Below, one piece after another: positions 47,828-58,953 of a DNA stretch of 64,000 nt. The position numbers and the translations under genes are program-made. The stretch lies in assembly GCA_019426215.1 (NCBI GenBank), contig CM033405.1, positions 9,215,001 through 9,279,000 on the forward strand, read 5' to 3'. The notes beneath the pieces are model-generated. The model ran no database searches and was not told where the DNA came from. It was given only the letters and a program-made list of their open reading frames with translations. This DNA comes from Buddleja alternifolia (Eukaryota > Streptophyta > Magnoliopsida > Lamiales > Scrophulariaceae). Position 1 is the stretch's first letter. Every line of letters starts with the position of its first letter.

Positions 47828-48992
47828 TAATAGCAATATACATTCATATATATATATATATATAACAAATATTTCAAATTCAAATTTTATAATATAACTT
47901 TCAGCCATTAACGCATTATTAACACAATTTATTAGGCAAAATCTTACATCATTTTAATGCTACAGTAATTTTTGTTCCATTTAAAAATAAAATCAATCAC
48001 CATCTAATCAATTTAAGACCAGCCAATAGGATTTTGGAAATGGCTAAACCTACCGCACCATCACAGAAAAAGGGAAAAAAAAAATACTATTTTCTCAAAA
48101 TAAAATTAAACACACACTTATGGAAAAACAAAACTCTCTAGAGTCTAACCGCCTTCCTGCATTGATGGACTTAAAGCGGTTCTTCGCCTCAAGGCTCTTC
48201 TCGCAGTTGATTCAATGCGTTATATAAGACTTTAATAAAAGTGCACCTCACTCGAATAACACAAAAGCCTCTAGCCAGAAGAATGAACCTTCTCAAGAAA
48301 TGAATCTGGCCCAAGAACTTCTGCAATAGAATGGCATTGATGGCATAGAAGAAGCAAGCTCCTGGTGGTTAAGTCAGGTAAGAAGAAAAGAATCGGTTGC
48401 TATAGGAAGCAAGGGAATTCTTATGAAAGCGACTTAGAGAACTTGACTTACGTAACTGAAAACAGGGGTGCGCAGCTTTATCGGCTCAAGGGCCGGGGCA
48501 CAAATTCCCGGGTTTCCAGTGAGTGGCCTAAAGTAAAGGAATTACCGGTCTTAGCCGATCCGCGACATCTAGTTCTCTTCTTACTCACGGACTCTTTCTT
48601 CCCGACCTATATGACTCTCTGGCCTGGCAACTTTACGTAAGGCAGAGTTTGGTTTTTGGGGGGTGATAGTGGAACGTTCTGCTAGGCTTCCCCGCCATGT
48701 CGATGGGCGCCCCGACCGCTGCTTGGCTAGCTAACTCTAACCCAAGATCAATCTTGAGACGATTCATTGGGCCGACTATTGAAAGAAAAAGCTTGCATCG
48801 CGTGGTGTGCATGAGATGTTCCAAGCTCGGTGGCCACTGAAGAAAGCGAAGGCTGTAAAGTCAACCCTTTATTGGTGGCAACATCGGCATGCTCGATTCA
48901 ATTTTTTCTTAGTATTACGCTTTTTCTCTTTCTTACACTAAGTCGTAACCATGCGTATGTTATTGTCATATATTTATGCACACGGACGGAGC
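47828..48992 (+). repeat. Local duplication, copy 2 (split by a 752-bp insert)
   Basis: Matches copy 1 on both sides of 48141-48892. The host lost the ~24 bases that in copy 1 lie between AAAACTCTCTA and TCGATTCAATTTTTTC. Confidence 0.88.
48141..48892. other. Probable nuclear insertion of mitochondrial DNA (NUMT)
   Basis: A sharply bounded 752-bp block, clearly more GC-rich than its surroundings, with the texture of plant mitochondrial spacer DNA (for example GGAAGCAAGGGAATTC, CATCGCGTGGTGTGCATGAG, GCTCGGTGGCCACTGAAG). It replaces about 24 bp of an otherwise duplicated host sequence and has no terminal repeats or target duplication, as expected for end-joining capture. Plastid or bacterial-type origin is possible; I cannot align it here. 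The 91-codon and 63-codon frames inside have no family I recognise. Confidence 0.6.
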
Positions 48993-51537
48993 AAGGATCT
49001 GAGGTTGGGGGGGCGGATACAATGAAAAGGGGGAAAAACTTGAAAAAATAGATTTTGTCGGGTGCAAAATGTCAAATTTCAAAAATTTTTACAGGCAAAA
49101 AAGAAATTGTCAAAGTTGAGAGCCCTGTGCCCCCACCGCGGCTCCATGTCTGTCTATGTAAATAACATAAAATGTTATACATTTATCTATCTATTCTATT
49201 ATAAAAGTATGTGTGGTTTCCTGAAACTTTTGATGTACCTAATATATTCTTATGTCAGTCACTTTTTTTAAGAGTCAAATAGTAAAAATAAGTTGTATAT
49301 ATTTACAGTAATAAGGTGTATTATTATATTAGAACTCTATAATGGTAGTACATATAGATGTCGAAGTACATTAAGTCACTTCTCTTCATTATTAAATTAA
49401 AAGATGAAAATAAAAAAAATTATAAAATATGTGTGAAATTCTTTAAAAAAATAAAAATATAATACGGGAAAAACATACAGCTTTCGTCCACTAAATGAGA
49501 TATGAAGATAGTGGTGGAAAAATATATTTATTTAAACCCTTATTTTAATCTCATTATTATTTAATTAATTAAATCAATTTTTTCAAGAAGCATGATTTCT
49601 TAATTGGTTGTGGATTGCACCTGACAATAATTTTTCACAAGATATAATTAATATACACTAGCATTTGAACCATATTCAATGTGTAAGCTTAATTTTTACA
49701 AAAATAGAAAATATTTTCCATAATAATTTCAGAGCAATTAAAAAAAAGATGAAAAGAAAATGCCTATTATATATATGCATATATATATATATATGTGTGT
49801 GTGCGCGCATCTGAAAAATATTTACATTTATATTGAATGGTTCCAAATTTATTTGGGATAATTCTTGGAAAACATAAATTATGGACACAAAGAAATGAAT
49901 ATGTTAGTATATTTACATAAAGGTATTCGATTGTAAAAGTAGGAGTTATTTTTTGAAAATTTTAACATACTTAAAATATCCCTATATAATTCAAAGTTGT
50001 AATGGCAAAAGAGTAATAAACAAATAGAAAAATTAAGCATCCATGTCAGCCTGAAAAATTTATTAAGTTGCAAAATTAGAAAATTTTGAAATTTAGATTA
50101 GAGCATGTAATGTAAATCGACTCATTGACCACAAAAGAAAGAATTCTTGAGTTTTCTTATGCCTTTTATGAAGGACATGAGATGCCAATTGTACGTGGTT
50201 AAGAATAGTAAATTCCATATGGATTTGATCATTGCCTGAGAATCAAATCAATGCATTTCATATATTTCAATCTCTCGATGCAACTGTAATGTCAAGATCC
50301 TAAATTATTAAATAGATCGTCTTCTTTTTATTTCTATTTATTTATTTATTACACTAAGAAGATAAAAATAATATATATGTATATAAATATATGTATGGTC
50401 CAAAATTATTTGGGTTCGTTTTTGAGAAGTATATTGATGGATCAAACATAATGATAGGACAATTATTTACAAAAGAAAAAAAGAATGATGAGAAGCATGG
50501 TTTTGCATCATATATCATTAAAATTACAAAAGGATACTATCATTTATTAGGCATCACACTGTCGATGTAAGGAGTGTGTTGGTGTGCAATTTATAAGTAC
50601 CTCTGTAAGTAAATTTTGGTCACCGAATATATACCCTGACCCGTGGTAGGTGACCGGAGCCGACCCTATCCAAATTTTTTACACGAAAAAAACAAAAGAT
50701 TTAATAGTTGGAAGTAAACTTCAAAGGTCAGATGTAAAACAAAGATATGAAAAATGATTTATGTTAGTGTTTTATTGATTGAGAAAATTGAGTATCATTA
50801 TAGAATACAAAAAGATAATTTATCAGTATGTTAATATATTTTATTTTGAATCAACTATTTCAGTTTGTGTTTCATCTTGTGTTTTATCAAACTGATGCAT
50901 GATAAGTGTCAATCACATTCGACTCATGAGTACATTTTAGGAAAACTTTTACATATGTGGCATTCATATTTAATGTGGAATACGAGTTTAAACACCAAAT
51001 TGGTCTAGACGATTTAATTCGAATTTTTGAAGTTTGTTTACACTAAAATTTTAACAATCTTTTAGTATTACACACATCGTCTTATTTTGCTCTTTAATCT
51101 TTTATATTTTTCAGAGACTAACTTAATGTCCATATTTCGTTAATTTGACAATCCATTATATTTTACACTATATTATGGGTGTCTACTCTTGCATATCGAG
51201 TGCATTGAGAAAGTAAGATTCTTTGTTATTTCCATTTTTAGCTTCAAGAATCTATAAAAATGAGTTATATATGATTGTTAAAATAACTTAAAATATAAGA
51301 TGAATAAGTTCATTTTAGAATATGTTGGTATTCTTTGGTCTACAATTTTATTTTATTTTAATATTTTATTAATTAAAGAGAAGAAGAAAAAACAACATCA
51401 ACTATCATATCTTGAATGAGAAGAATAAATAAATGAATATTCAAGATGAATTAAAAAAAAAAAAACTTATGAAACAAACTTAAGACCAACATAACAAGCC
51501 ATCAAGTTCAAATAAGAGAATTTATTGATTCGTCAAC
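48993..51537. other. AT-rich spacer, no gene recognised
   Basis: Contains a possible ~190-bp MITE-like segment (about 48975-49165) with GGACGGAGC at one side and GCGGCTCCATGTC at the other, and a TA/TG/CG microsatellite at 49771-49808. Otherwise only AT-rich low-complexity DNA is visible. Confidence 0.55.
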
Positions 51538-51712
51538 TGTTAGGAAATTTCATGTTAGATGTTTTGATGATGACAAGATAGGATTTTATGTTAGACCCCA
51601 AAATAATATAATTTTATGCTTTCATAGAAGATATGTATAAGCGTTGAAAGTTTATTATTTTATTAGGCTTGAATTTTATCTTTATAGATTTTAGATTAAG
51701 TATTGAAAACTC
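51538..51712 (+). repeat. Sirevirus LTR fragment, plus orientation
   Basis: Begins TGTTAGGAAATTTCATGTTAG and follows the start of the LTR at 43458-43655 through AAGTATTGAAAACTC. It stops where the next LTR begins (51713). It is the first ~175 bases of an LTR in the opposite orientation to the other two copies. Confidence 0.85.
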
Positions 51713-53396
51713 TGTTGTGAATCGAACCAACGGATAATTTTTTTTTCTCCGATTCACATGGCCCTGATTCAATTCATTTTATTTGATAATTTCATGGTCA
51801 CAAAAACGATATCAAGAATAGGTGGTAATCTAATTACCTTTTTGATAAAATCCAAAGCTTAGCCTTTTTTGAGAAGCAACAGATCGTTCCTTCCTCTAGA
51901 TAATCGTGCGAAAAGATGACCTTCAAATCTTGAAGCTCGACCTCCTCTACCTTAGACTGGGTTGGGAGCCTTTAGGGTTTATGTGGAGGGAAAAGGATTT
52001 TGTGTTTTACTATTTTTCACTCTCTAAGATGAAAAACTGACTTAAAGTTCTGATTTTAATTAAACACCTAGTGTTTAAATAAAAGACTTCTCCTTGCCCT
52101 AGGAGAAGAGGGGGCAGTTGTGCACTACACTAGGGATAGGTGTACTGGGCTTTTTCTAACTTCAAGACCAGTGTTAAGTATTTAATTAATATTCCCAATC
52201 CAATCCAATTGGTAATTAATTAAATACTAATCTCCTTTTATTAATAGTACTTTATTAATTCTAAATTAATAATACCATACTATTAATATTGATTGAATAA
52301 AATAATTTAATTACTATAATTAAATATATTTATTATAATTAATACATATCCCTTTGATAATTTCCACTCTAAGTGAAATTACCAAAATACCCTTCAAAAA
52401 GTAAAAATCCTTTATTTTATCATCTTTACATAGCGCGACTCTCTAGGCTCGTCTTGATTGGCATTGGGAGGATTCCAAGGATATAGTTATCACCAAACCA
52501 TCTCGTAAATCTATACCGAAACCCAATGAAGTACGAGATGAATATCGCATCACGAACCATACTATATGAGTATAAACTCTTCACTGACGCAACCCAATCA
52601 AGTAAGAGTCATGGAACGTCAAACTCATACAACTTGATACTATACTTTATAATCATACTGATGTGAAATTACTAAACTGCCTTTCATATCCAATATAAGT
52701 CAGTTATCAATGCTGTGGTCAAAGACTTTAATTTCACAACTCCTATGATGTACAGGCTACTTCTCGTTTACTTTCAAGACAGTGAATTCCTTATTGGCAG
52801 TCCATTTCCCATTATCGAATGCACCAATTGAATCGTACTTTGAGGTCGACCCCTCCAACGGGTGATTGGGCCTAACTACTCTAATAACTTATTCAATGGT
52901 ACAAGCACAATGCAAATGACTCCTCAGGTCTAAAGTGCACTCATACTATTATAACGGTAATCCTCATCATTAACTGTCATTGAGTAAAAACTTATGTGAT
53001 AGGATTATAACGAGTCGTGTTCGAATATGTTAACTCCGTCAATCATATTCATGACACTAGCTTCCACTATCCAATCAGTGTAAGACTTAGCACTTTCCTT
53101 GTCAAAACAACTGTCATACGAGTTGAATCTAAACGCCCAATCTAGATTCTTTAACTTGTGAACCGTGTTTATAAGATCAAGCACTTAACTGCACCAGTGC
53201 TCCTATTTATCAAATAAGCAGTGATGAGTACACCCTGATCTTAAGGACCTATTTGTTCAGTACATTCAATGCCACAATTAGATTTATAAGAACAAACTCA
53301 ATGCCTTTTATTAATCAATATTAATGTTCATACAACATAAATAAAATGCCCTCTTAAATCTAATTTCTCAATGGCATAGAGGGCATAACACCAACA
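51713..53396 (-). repeat. 3' LTR of a Ty1/copia element
   Basis: On the minus strand it begins TGTTGGTGTTATGCCCTC directly after a polypurine tract and ends ATTCACAACA, about 1684 bp. It contains no coding sequence. AACTC precedes it on the left; no matching duplication was found on the right. Confidence 0.8.
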
Positions 53397-53407
53397 ATCT
53401 TCCACTT
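53397..53407 (-). other. Polypurine tract of the copia element
   Basis: The minus strand reads AAGTGGAAGAT immediately before TGTTGGTGTTATG and just after the end of the RNase H frame. Confidence 0.8.
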
Positions 53408-53411
53408 GCAC

Positions 53412-53978
53412 TCAATGCCAATTGATATTGTATTTGGGTCCCATTTTTTCAAGACGTTTCTCTAGCACCGCTGATGATAGATGTTTAGTGAGTGGGTGAG
53501 CTGCGTTTTCCGCTGAGGCTACTTTCTGCACGGCAATGTTGCCTCTTCCAAGGATTTCTCGTAGTATGTGATACGTTCTCTCTGTGCGTTTTGATTTGTT
53601 GTGAGACCTTGGTTCTTTAGCTAGTGTTATTGCTCCATTGTTGTCAAACAATAGTGGCAATGACATTTCCATGCTAAGAACCACTTGAAGTTCAACCATG
53701 AACTTTTTTATCCAAACAGCTTTGTTAGCTACGTCAGAGGTAGCCATGTATTCAGCTTGACATGTGGAGTTCGCAGTTGTGCTTTGCTTGGAACTTTTCC
53801 AAGACACTGCTCCACCATACAAAGTTAATATAACCTCAGATGTAGATTTTTGATCATCCACATCAGATTGAAAGTCTGAGTAACAATATCCATCTACTCT
53901 CATTTCTTTATTTCCATATATGAGAAACATATCCTTTGTTCTTGTAAGATATTTAGGGATATTCTTCAAAGCCATCAA
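53412..53978 (-). pseudogene. Ty1/copia RNase H
   Basis: About 188 codons, open to its stop, covering the whole domain: GYCYSDFQSDVDDQKSTSE (first catalytic Asp region), VSWKSSKQSTTANSTCQAEY (catalytic Glu), WIKKFMVEL, LFDNNGAITLAKEP and RTYHILREI. The last shows substitutions at the normally conserved KHIDxRYH site. Its upstream junction to RT is frameshifted near 54005 and the nominal start is not an ATG. Alone it would be a fragment of pol, not a working protein. Confidence 0.93.
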
Positions 53979-54009
53979 ATGCTGCTCACCTGGGTTAGCT
54001 TGAAACAGA

Positions 54010-54424
54010 CTAACTTACACTCACAGCGTAGGCTATGTCAGGCCCCATGCATAAGATTGCATACATGAGACTTCCCACTACTGATGCATATGGGATTTTA
54101 CTCATCTTTAGTCTGTCCTCATCCAATTTCGGACTCATAGACTTAGAGAGACGTATTCCATGTCCCATGGGCAGAAGTCCTCCCTTACAGTTACTCATTA
54201 CATATCTCTTAAGGACTTTCTCTAGGTAGAGCGCTTGGGAAAGACCTAACATCCGATTTACCTATCCCGGTAGATGCGAATTCCAAGGATGTAGGTCGCT
54301 TCTCCTAAGTCTTTCATGGAAAATATGCTTGGAAGCCATGCCTTGACTGAAGTCAATGAGCCTATGTCATTCCCCAATAGTAGTATGTCATCTAAATATA
54401 ACACTAGGAATGTCAACTTGCCAT
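54010..54424 (-). pseudogene. Ty1/copia reverse transcriptase, C-terminal part with YxDD box
   Basis: Minus-strand frames contain YLDDILLLGNDIG (the YVDD-type catalytic box), a FSMKDLGEATYILGI stretch, LGLSQALYLEKVLKRY and YASVVGSLMYA. Upstream, at about 54413-54424, sequence typical of the RT N-terminus (KWIYKKKIGPDGK) runs straight into the segment just before the YxDD box. The intervening ~130-140 residues, including most of the fingers and palm, are deleted. Confidence 0.9.
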
Positions 54425-54872
54425 CCGGACCAATCTTTTTCTTATAGATCCATTTGCACCTTGTCGTCCATACACCCTCAGGGAGATCAGTAAGAGTCCA
54501 GACTTAGTTCGAATACATCGAATCCATCTCTGCATTCATAGATTCTAGCAATTTTTCGGAATCAATATCAGTCGCTGCTTGCTCGTAGCTAGAGAGATCA
54601 TCTCTATGGCTTCCATTTCCTACAGCAAACGGATATTGCTGTTCATAAACGTAACCATATCTCTCAGGCGGTCGAGATACTCTACTAGAGTGTGGCAGCG
54701 ACGGATGTGTCTTTTGAGTTTCAAGGTCAGTTCCTTGTACTTAAATTGGTGTCTCCGAAGGGGATTCATTTGGTTCTTCTTGTAGAACCAATTTTCTACC
54801 TGCACCTCCTTCTCTAATGAACTTATCTTTGAGAAAGAATGCTTGCAAAGCCACGATTATCTGATGATCATT
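54425..54872 (-). pseudogene. Degenerate integrase-RT linker
   Basis: The first ~60 bp (minus-strand end) keep RT N-terminal residues. The rest, in shifting frames, is a charged, poorly conserved linker. Frame 54620-54805 has no recognisable motif. Confidence 0.65.
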
Positions 54873-55389
54873 TCATTGGTAAAAAAAGTATCCCGTGGAG
54901 TTAGTGGGAAAACCTATGAATCGACCCTTGAGGGATCTTTTCTCTAGTTTCTCTACCTTAATCTTCTTAACATATGTGGGGCAACCCCACACTCTTATGT
55001 ACTTAAGATTAGGTTTCCTTCCACACCACAACTCATACGACGTTTTGGGAACAGATTTCGAGGGACACTTATTCAATATGTGTACAGCTATAAGCAAAGC
55101 ATGTCCCCACAATGAAATAGGTAAATCGGTGTAGTTAAGCATAGATATTGTCATATCCAATAGAGTACGATTTCTGCGCTCAGCTACTCCATTTAATTGT
55201 GGAGTTGCTGGAGGAGTAAGTTGTAACACTATGCCGTTCTTTTAAGAACTCATCAAACTCAGCACTCATGTATTCGCCACCACGATCCAATCGTAGCACC
55301 ATAATACTGTGCCCGGTTAGTTTTTTAGTCATAGACTTGAACTCCTTGAACCATTCAATAGCTTCAGACTTATGTTTCATTAAATACAC
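54873..55389 (-). pseudogene. Ty1/copia integrase, core end and C-terminus
   Basis: 55180-55389 reads EWFKEFKSMTKKLTGHS and LDRGGEYMSAEFDEFLKE. After a frameshift, 54873-55229 continues TPPATPQLNGVAERRNRTLL, the strand with the catalytic Glu, then LPISLWGHALLIAVHILNKC, KTSYELWCGRKPNLKYIRVW and a GRFIGFP-type end. The N-terminal zinc-binding motif and the first catalytic Asp region are missing: GAG-pre-integrase sequence upstream jumps directly to EWFKEFK. Confidence 0.92.
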
Positions 55390-55392
55390 GAT

Positions 55393-55792
55393 CTAACTCG
55401 TGAACCTTGAATTCACCAGCATGACCAAGTCTAAGATGCCAAATAAGTCTTCGGTTAGTACCATTCATTCTACGCTTTTTAGTCATAGTGTTAACCATAC
55501 AATGGTTTTGAACATTAATATAGTACAATCCATTAACTAAAGATGCTGAGCCAACGTTCTTATTTCTAAAATAAATATCACAACCATTGTCATTAAAAGT
55601 AAACAAGTATCCTTTCCTGATCAATACAGGAATAGAAATAATGTTCTTAAGCCCATTGGGCAAAACGAGGCAATTATCTAAAGTAATATAATGTTCAGAC
55701 ATTAATGTAATAGAAGTGCTCCCAACTTGTGTAGCCGAGACAGTGTCTAACAATGGGTAAATCATTGTAGCTAACCATGGAACGAACCAAAC
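55393..55792 (-). pseudogene. GAG-pre-integrase domain of the copia element
   Basis: Open on the minus strand: VGSTSITLMSEHYITLDN, CLVLPNGLKNIISIPVLIRK, GYLFTFNDNGCDIYF, NGLYYINVQ and LIWHLRLGHAGEFKVHELDR. This is the linker that normally lies between protease and integrase. In this copy it is preceded by an extra integrase fragment and followed by a truncated integrase. Confidence 0.9.
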
Positions 55793-56002
55793 CATGTCTA
55801 ACAATGTTCGGTTTCTACGCTCAGCTACTCTATTTAATTGAGGAGTTGCTAGTGGTGTTAGTTGTAACTTTAATCCTTGTTCCCTAAGGAAATCATCAAA
55901 CTCGGCACTCATATATTCTCCTCCATGATCCGAACGTAGAGTCTTTATATTTTGGCCAGTTTGATTTTCTACTAAAGCTTTGAATTCTTTAAACATGAGC
56001 AC
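55793..56002 (-). pseudogene. Misplaced second integrase fragment
   Basis: About 70 codons reading FKEFKALVENQTGQNIKTL, RSDHGGEYMSAEFDDFL, TPLATPQLNRVAERRNRT and ending LLDM. It is a diverged paralogue of the segment at 55389-55150 but sits between protease and pre-integrase, in the wrong order for copia. It is fused in frame to the pre-integrase at DM|VWFVPW. On its other side it abuts the protease active-site motif with a frame change. Confidence 0.9.
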
Positions 56003-56290
56003 TAGCCCCTGAGTCCAGAATTCGTAAACTAGAAAAAATGGTCATAGAACAATTAGTTTCATAAACGAAAAGTTCCATACCTTTTGCGCCTTTGCCTAAC
56101 TTAGGACAGTTCCTCTTCCAGTGGCCAAGCTCACTGCATTCGAGACATATATCCATCTTTTTAGGTCTTTTGCTCTTATTAAACCCTTGAGACTTTTCCT
56201 TACCCTTTTGAATGCCCCCTTTTGCTCCTAGCTCGCCAGACTGCCTTTTATTTACCTTTTTCTTTTTCTTCTTCTTAGAATTAGACTTTC
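56003..56290 (-). pseudogene. Copia zinc knuckle and protease active-site stub
   Basis: The minus strand encodes a perfect CX2CX4HX4C knuckle (CLECSELGHWKRNC, about 56112-56153) preceded by a Lys-rich stretch, then LRILDSGASAHV, the DSGA active site of copia protease. The rest of the protease is missing because the misplaced integrase fragment begins at that point. Confidence 0.9.
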
Positions 56291-56872
56291 TAGGTCAAGA
56301 AGAGATGACTAAGGCAGTTTCCTTTCCCTTTGGTTTCATTTGAGACTGTGTAGTAACCAACTTGTTCATTCGCCCTGGTATATTGCATTCTACATTGCAG
56401 TTAAAGTAAAGCACAAATTGGGAAAAGAAATCAGGAAGAGACTGCAAAATTAGGTCAGTTTGAAGGGTGGCGTTCATGGTGAAGTCGAGAGCTTCCAATC
56501 TCTCAATACTCAATATCATTTTGAGGACATGATCATCAACCACTTTCCTTCATTTTGGCTTCGAAGAGCTCTTTCGATATCTCATATCGTGCAGTTTGAC
56601 TGTGCTCACCATAGAGCTCGACCAGATGTGCCAGGATAGCTCTTGTAGTGGGCATCTTATCATGTGACCTTTAAAGTTCATTGGTCATAGATCCCAACAT
56701 GAACCTCTTCCTGCGTGGCACATGTTCTAGCTGGCGCCGCTGGGATATCAGCTTCTAAGATGTATCCCAGAGACTCCATGTTGAGGACAATCCTCAAACT
56801 TCTAAGCCAATCCACGTAATTGAATCCATTCAGGGTATTCTTTTCGAGCAGAATTGAAAATGAGTTTGTCAT
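56291..56872 (-). pseudogene. Ty1/copia gag, frameshifted
   Basis: The likely ATG is at 56872 (MTNSFSILLEKNTLNGFNYV, DWLRSLRIVLNMESL, the usual copia gag N-terminus). After a frameshift the frame 56295-56543 resumes with LEALDFTMNATLQTDLILQS, LPDFFSQFVLYFNCN and the basic end before the zinc knuckle. At least one frame change lies near 56560-56670. Confidence 0.85.
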
Positions 56873-56892
56873 TTTTGAAAGAGATAAACAAG

Positions 56893-58940
56893 AAAATAAC
56901 TGTAGAAATAAACAAGATTTAATTGGATTACTTGTGATTGACTTAACCAAGAAAAATTAAGGAATTAAAATTTATCGTGGCTCCCATTGTATTTTTCAAA
57001 TCCTACACTCGCATGTAGAAATCGAGAATCATCATTGGCATCGATTCCACAGTGGGTATTGAGGTCTTTACTTAATTAAATGGGTTGCAACCTAACCGAT
57101 TTCTGGCCCATTAATTATTTGAAGTGATGTCTTACATCAATTTATCCCATAAATGTTTCAATACCTTTCCCCATAGTTCACCGAGCCACAACCTAACCGA
57201 TTTCTAAGCTCGTGAACTATCTGATTTTATTCCCACTAACTCCTTTAATCAAACATTTTAATTTCATCTTGCAACCTAACCGGTTTTTGGGGTGAAATAT
57301 GCTTCGACTAAGGCATCTCATGCACTTAATAAAATTTTAAATTATTTTCAAATGCATAACCCCCATAACTAGGATGCATTACACATTTGCAGTAATTTTA
57401 ATTTTAATAAACTTAGTGGAGGGCAAGGATGTCCCACATCCTTTACTAAGACGGTATTATTTATTTGGGAGAATTGAGATTGTCTAAATTTGGTCTCACT
57501 TTGCACATTGGTCAATTTATATAGTGATTATTATATTGAACATGCATAAATTATACTACTAATAATCATGCCCATCAATATATGAATAGAATTAAATAAA
57601 TAAAATTACCACATTCGAGCCAATGGGCAATCACAAAAAGGTAAAAAATCAAAACCTATCTAATCTTCATAGGCTCCTTGTCTCCACCAGTCTTGAACTA
57701 TTCTATTACAATGCTTTAAAAACAACCTATACATTATTTCTAAGAAAGCAGTAAATAACCTCAATTCTGGCTTTATAACCCATAAAAGAAATATACATCG
57801 AATAAAACCTAAGTCCATGATCGTGTCAACATCACATAAGACATGTCCGCAACATTTAATACATGCTCGCATTATTAAAACACTTATACTGATTATTTAA
57901 AATTTTAGAGGAACTAAAAAGTCCTTCATAAAATCTCCAATTTTATATATTCTTTAATTCAATTAGAATCAAACTAGTCTTACTAGATGATTTAGATTTA
58001 CAAAATTATTAATTAAGTATATATACCTTTAATTAAAATAATATTAGTCCAACTAAAACGAATACCTAAAATATCGAATCTTATTTATATTATGATTTAA
58101 AGCCACCATTAATTGAAAAGACTTTTATTTGATTAAAGAATTAATTATTGATCATCCAAGAAAAATAATTTATATTCCTTATTCAAATATATAAGTATTT
58201 TTCAAGTTGAGGAAAAATAATAATATTTAATCCATAAATTAATAATTAATCTCCAAGATAAATAATTAATTAATCCAATTAAATATATTTATTCCAATTA
58301 ATCTTATTTGGGCTCGATTTCATCAAACCCTTGGCACCATCTTTTGGTCCACTCAGATTTAATTTAATTGGGCCTAAAATTAATTAATTAGAAAATAATT
58401 CAAGTGCTATTAATTTCTATTGGGATAGTTTTAATTTAAATCCAAATCACCAACCCTTTGGTCCATTTAGAAAAAATTAAATTAAGCCCAAACCAATTAA
58501 CAAGTCAAAATTTAAGTAATTCTCCAGTTGGGGTTAATTTGAATTATTCCCGGTCATCATCCTTCTGACCAACCCGGATAATTAAATTTACCCAAAACCC
58601 AAATACCAAATTTGTCCCAATTCACAGCCTAATTTTCAAACACGGGTCCATGACCCGTTTCAGCGGACACACGGTCCAATCAGGCACATGACCAGGAGCT
58701 GTGCGTGTGCTGCGCATATCGTCGTGTGCGCACGCCAGTGAAGGCCCCGTTTTTCCTCGTTTCTTGATATTTTCTCATATTATTAAAACCCCAAATTTAT
58801 AATAAACATAAAAAATCAAGTTCTAGGCTAATAACCATAAAAATGCAGATTTAAGAACGCAAAACACGAGTGCCTCAAAAACACATAATATGCATATAAA
58901 AAATCACATAACATTGATCAAATATACAGATCAGAGATTG
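56893..58940 (-). other. Long non-coding leader between PBS and gag
   Basis: About 2 kb without coding. The part 56893-57630 is a diverged direct copy of 59285-60000, with shared CAACCTAACCGATTTCTGG, CCCACTAACTCC, CTTCGACTAAGGCATC and AAATGCATAACCCCCATAAC. The remainder is AT-rich, with GGGCCTAAATTA-type words and a CGCACGCC-rich patch near 58690-58740. Confidence 0.6.
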
Positions 58941-58952
58941 GCTCTGACACCA
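58941..58952 (-). other. Primer binding site next to an LTR end
   Basis: The minus strand reads TGGTGTCAGAGC, one base different from the tRNA-Met-primed TGGTATCAGAGC, one base after an LTR end AAACCCAACA. Confidence 0.75.
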
Positions 58953-58953
58953 C

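Noticed and set aside
48365..48824. Protein-coding gene in the GC-richer block (91- and 63-codon frames)
   Set aside because: No recognisable family, overlapping opposite frames, and the block looks like organellar spacer DNA.
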